The notes below the pieces were generated by a model. The model did not search any database and had not been told where the DNA came from. It saw only the letters and a program-made list of their open reading frames with translations. Shown here piece after piece: positions 62,302 to 64,000 of a DNA stretch of 64,000 bases. Location: contig NC_092120.1 of assembly GCF_045679555.1 (NCBI RefSeq), forward strand, positions 13,691,805-13,755,804. Direction: 5' to 3'. Source of the stretch: Salvelinus alpinus. Lineage: Eukaryota > Chordata > Actinopteri > Salmoniformes > Salmonidae. A program made the position numbers and the translations under genes. Position 1 is the stretch's first letter. Each line of letters starts with the position of its first letter.

Positions 62302-64000
62302 GATTAGAGGAAGAGTTAGCCATCTCCAAACTTAAAGGGGGGCTGAACTTCCTGATTTGGCCTTGTTTTTCAGCTTGGTCATTAAGAAATGCAGTGAAGG
62401 CAAACAAGAGTTGTCTTGGGGGGGTCTCTTCTGTGTTTGTTCCCATGTGGCAAGCTTATGTACATTCACTCTGCCAAAACACTACACAGTTACAGTCACT
62501 CATCCTTCTAAATAACTTGAAATAGTCTAATCAGGTCTTCTGTCTTGAAGTCGCCTAGGCTAGCTAGTGCTATCTAACTTCTTTCGCCAATTAGCTTCAG
62601 CCGGCTGGTGTGCGACTGTGGCAAAGTTGACATTGGACAGCTCTGGGGCTAGTTAGGGACTGTCAATAACTTACGCAATGCAAATGGAACAATATTTTAA
62701 TGTTGCACATATTTTAGTTCTCATTAAATGCTTTCAATTTTTGTATTTCTAAAATCTATAGTTGGTTTAAGGTTTTTAAGTCATTTTTAAATCTGATGCT
62801 ATTGACTTTTAAAAATATTGTCCCGTGTACAGTAAATTGGGTAATTTACTATTGGTCCCTAACTATCCCCATAGGGATATCGAACGTCAAACCAAATTGA
62901 CCATGGGCATTACGATCAGATCACATGCAGCTGTGGCCCGAAATGATGATTACTTGGGTGCTGCCAGCTGTGGGCAGGATTGAAATATATCCAACCCAAA
63001 GGAAATTGACAGTACCCTTCATTCCGTGACGTACCAATTGTTTTCCTATCATCTCACAAATCTCTGTTTTGGACGAGACTGACTTTACGACCAAAATGAT
63101 CCTATTTACACTTTGTAGTAAATTTTCACAATCGAATAAATGTTTGACTCCCATCGATGCCACATAGGCTGTTTTCAAGTTGCTTTTCAGGGGCAGTCGC
63201 TCTTTAAAACACGGCCATCTCTTACATTTCCCCCATCTCCGCCCCTGACTTCTGCCTGTGTCTACCACATTAACTCCGATTACTGCAGTTTCCTGGCAGC
63301 TGTTGTGTTGTCCACTCAGGAGGGAGAGTGCTCTCAGGGGCCCGGAGAAGGGCCATTCCCTGTTTGGACTTCCTCCCTCACTTTCTTCCTTGGCTCCTCA
63401 CCTGGGCGGGACAGTGACAAGGAAGATAGGAGCAAGGGGCCCAACAGAGGAAAAACAGAGTTGGGCTGGGATTTAGGTTGTGTTCGTGACCATACTACAA
63501 CAACAAAAACAATTAGACCTGTGCTAATATTACATAGCTTGAAAGCCCCGTAGTTAAGATGAAAACAATGACCAGAACACATTCCCAAATACCTTCTCTG
63601 AAAACTGGAATAGCTTTTTTGAAAACCCACAGCTAGACACAGTTTATTATATTCAATATAAATCTCCAAGGACAAGACATAATGACACACATAAAGAAAG
63701 AGCCTTGCTGAAAGATGGGGAGATAAGTGCTGGTAAAAATAGAGCATAGTAAACAAGCGTCTGCTTGAGCCTCTCCAGTGCTTCCAGGCTGAGTGTCCTG
63801 GCTGTCCCGGTGGTTGGTTCTCTCTGGTTCCAGCCAAGCCATCCCTCTATCATCTCAAGGCCTGGGCACAGCCGGCTACATATGCTGCACCCAGACACAC
63901 ATGTACTGTAGGGAGCTATTGCCATGGGAACCAGCCCCTTTAGAACTACTTCCCCTCTCAGGAGAATAATAGACACCAATATCTCTATTTTCCTCTCTCC

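Overview
The window comes from a teleost, most likely a salmonid. The evidence is repeat content: a near full-length Tc1 element of the type from which Sleeping Beauty was derived, several other Tc1-like families, LINE tails ending in repeated TTTGA, tRNA-derived SINEs, hAT and piggyBac MITEs, and long CA/GT microsatellites. Host coding sequence is sparse. The species cannot be read from the sequence alone.

One host gene is supported, on the minus strand: a raftlin gene, closest to RFTN1. Nine coding exons were assembled by hand between 56054 (ATG) and 5429 (TAA). All have GT/AG borders and compatible phases, giving a 2136-nt CDS of 711 codons. Raftlin is a membrane-raft scaffold anchored by N-terminal acylation, and the protein starts Met-Gly-Cys-Gly as expected. 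The last exon codes for a long Glu/Lys-rich tail, larger than in mammals. No noncoding first exon or promoter was identified.

Layout from left to right. 1-5428 is the 3' UTR and downstream flank, with a 31-bp minisatellite and a Tc1-derived MITE. 5429-6958 holds exons 9 and 8. 6959-33585 holds introns 7 to 2 and exons 7 to 3, with a 42-copy 34-bp minisatellite, a 5'-truncated LINE, a repeat with a long hairpin, microsatellites and MITEs. 33586-33763 is exon 2. 33764-55909 is intron 1, the main transposon graveyard: the Sleeping Beauty-type element, a chimeric Tc1, a 4.1-kb nested composite bounded by Tc1 ends, another Tc1, SINEs, and a hAT derivative inside a SINE. 55910-56076 is exon 1. 56077-64000 is upstream sequence with a nested Tc1/LINE/hAT cluster and a further 1.1-kb hAT element.

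No CRISPR array, operon, tRNA/rRNA gene or second host gene is visible. I see no new enzymatic or defence system. The most unusual content is structural: nested and chimeric transposons whose order of insertion can be read from target-site duplications, a hAT deletion derivative that keeps an intact zinc-finger ORF, a 45-nt inverted repeat, and a minisatellite with higher-order structure.
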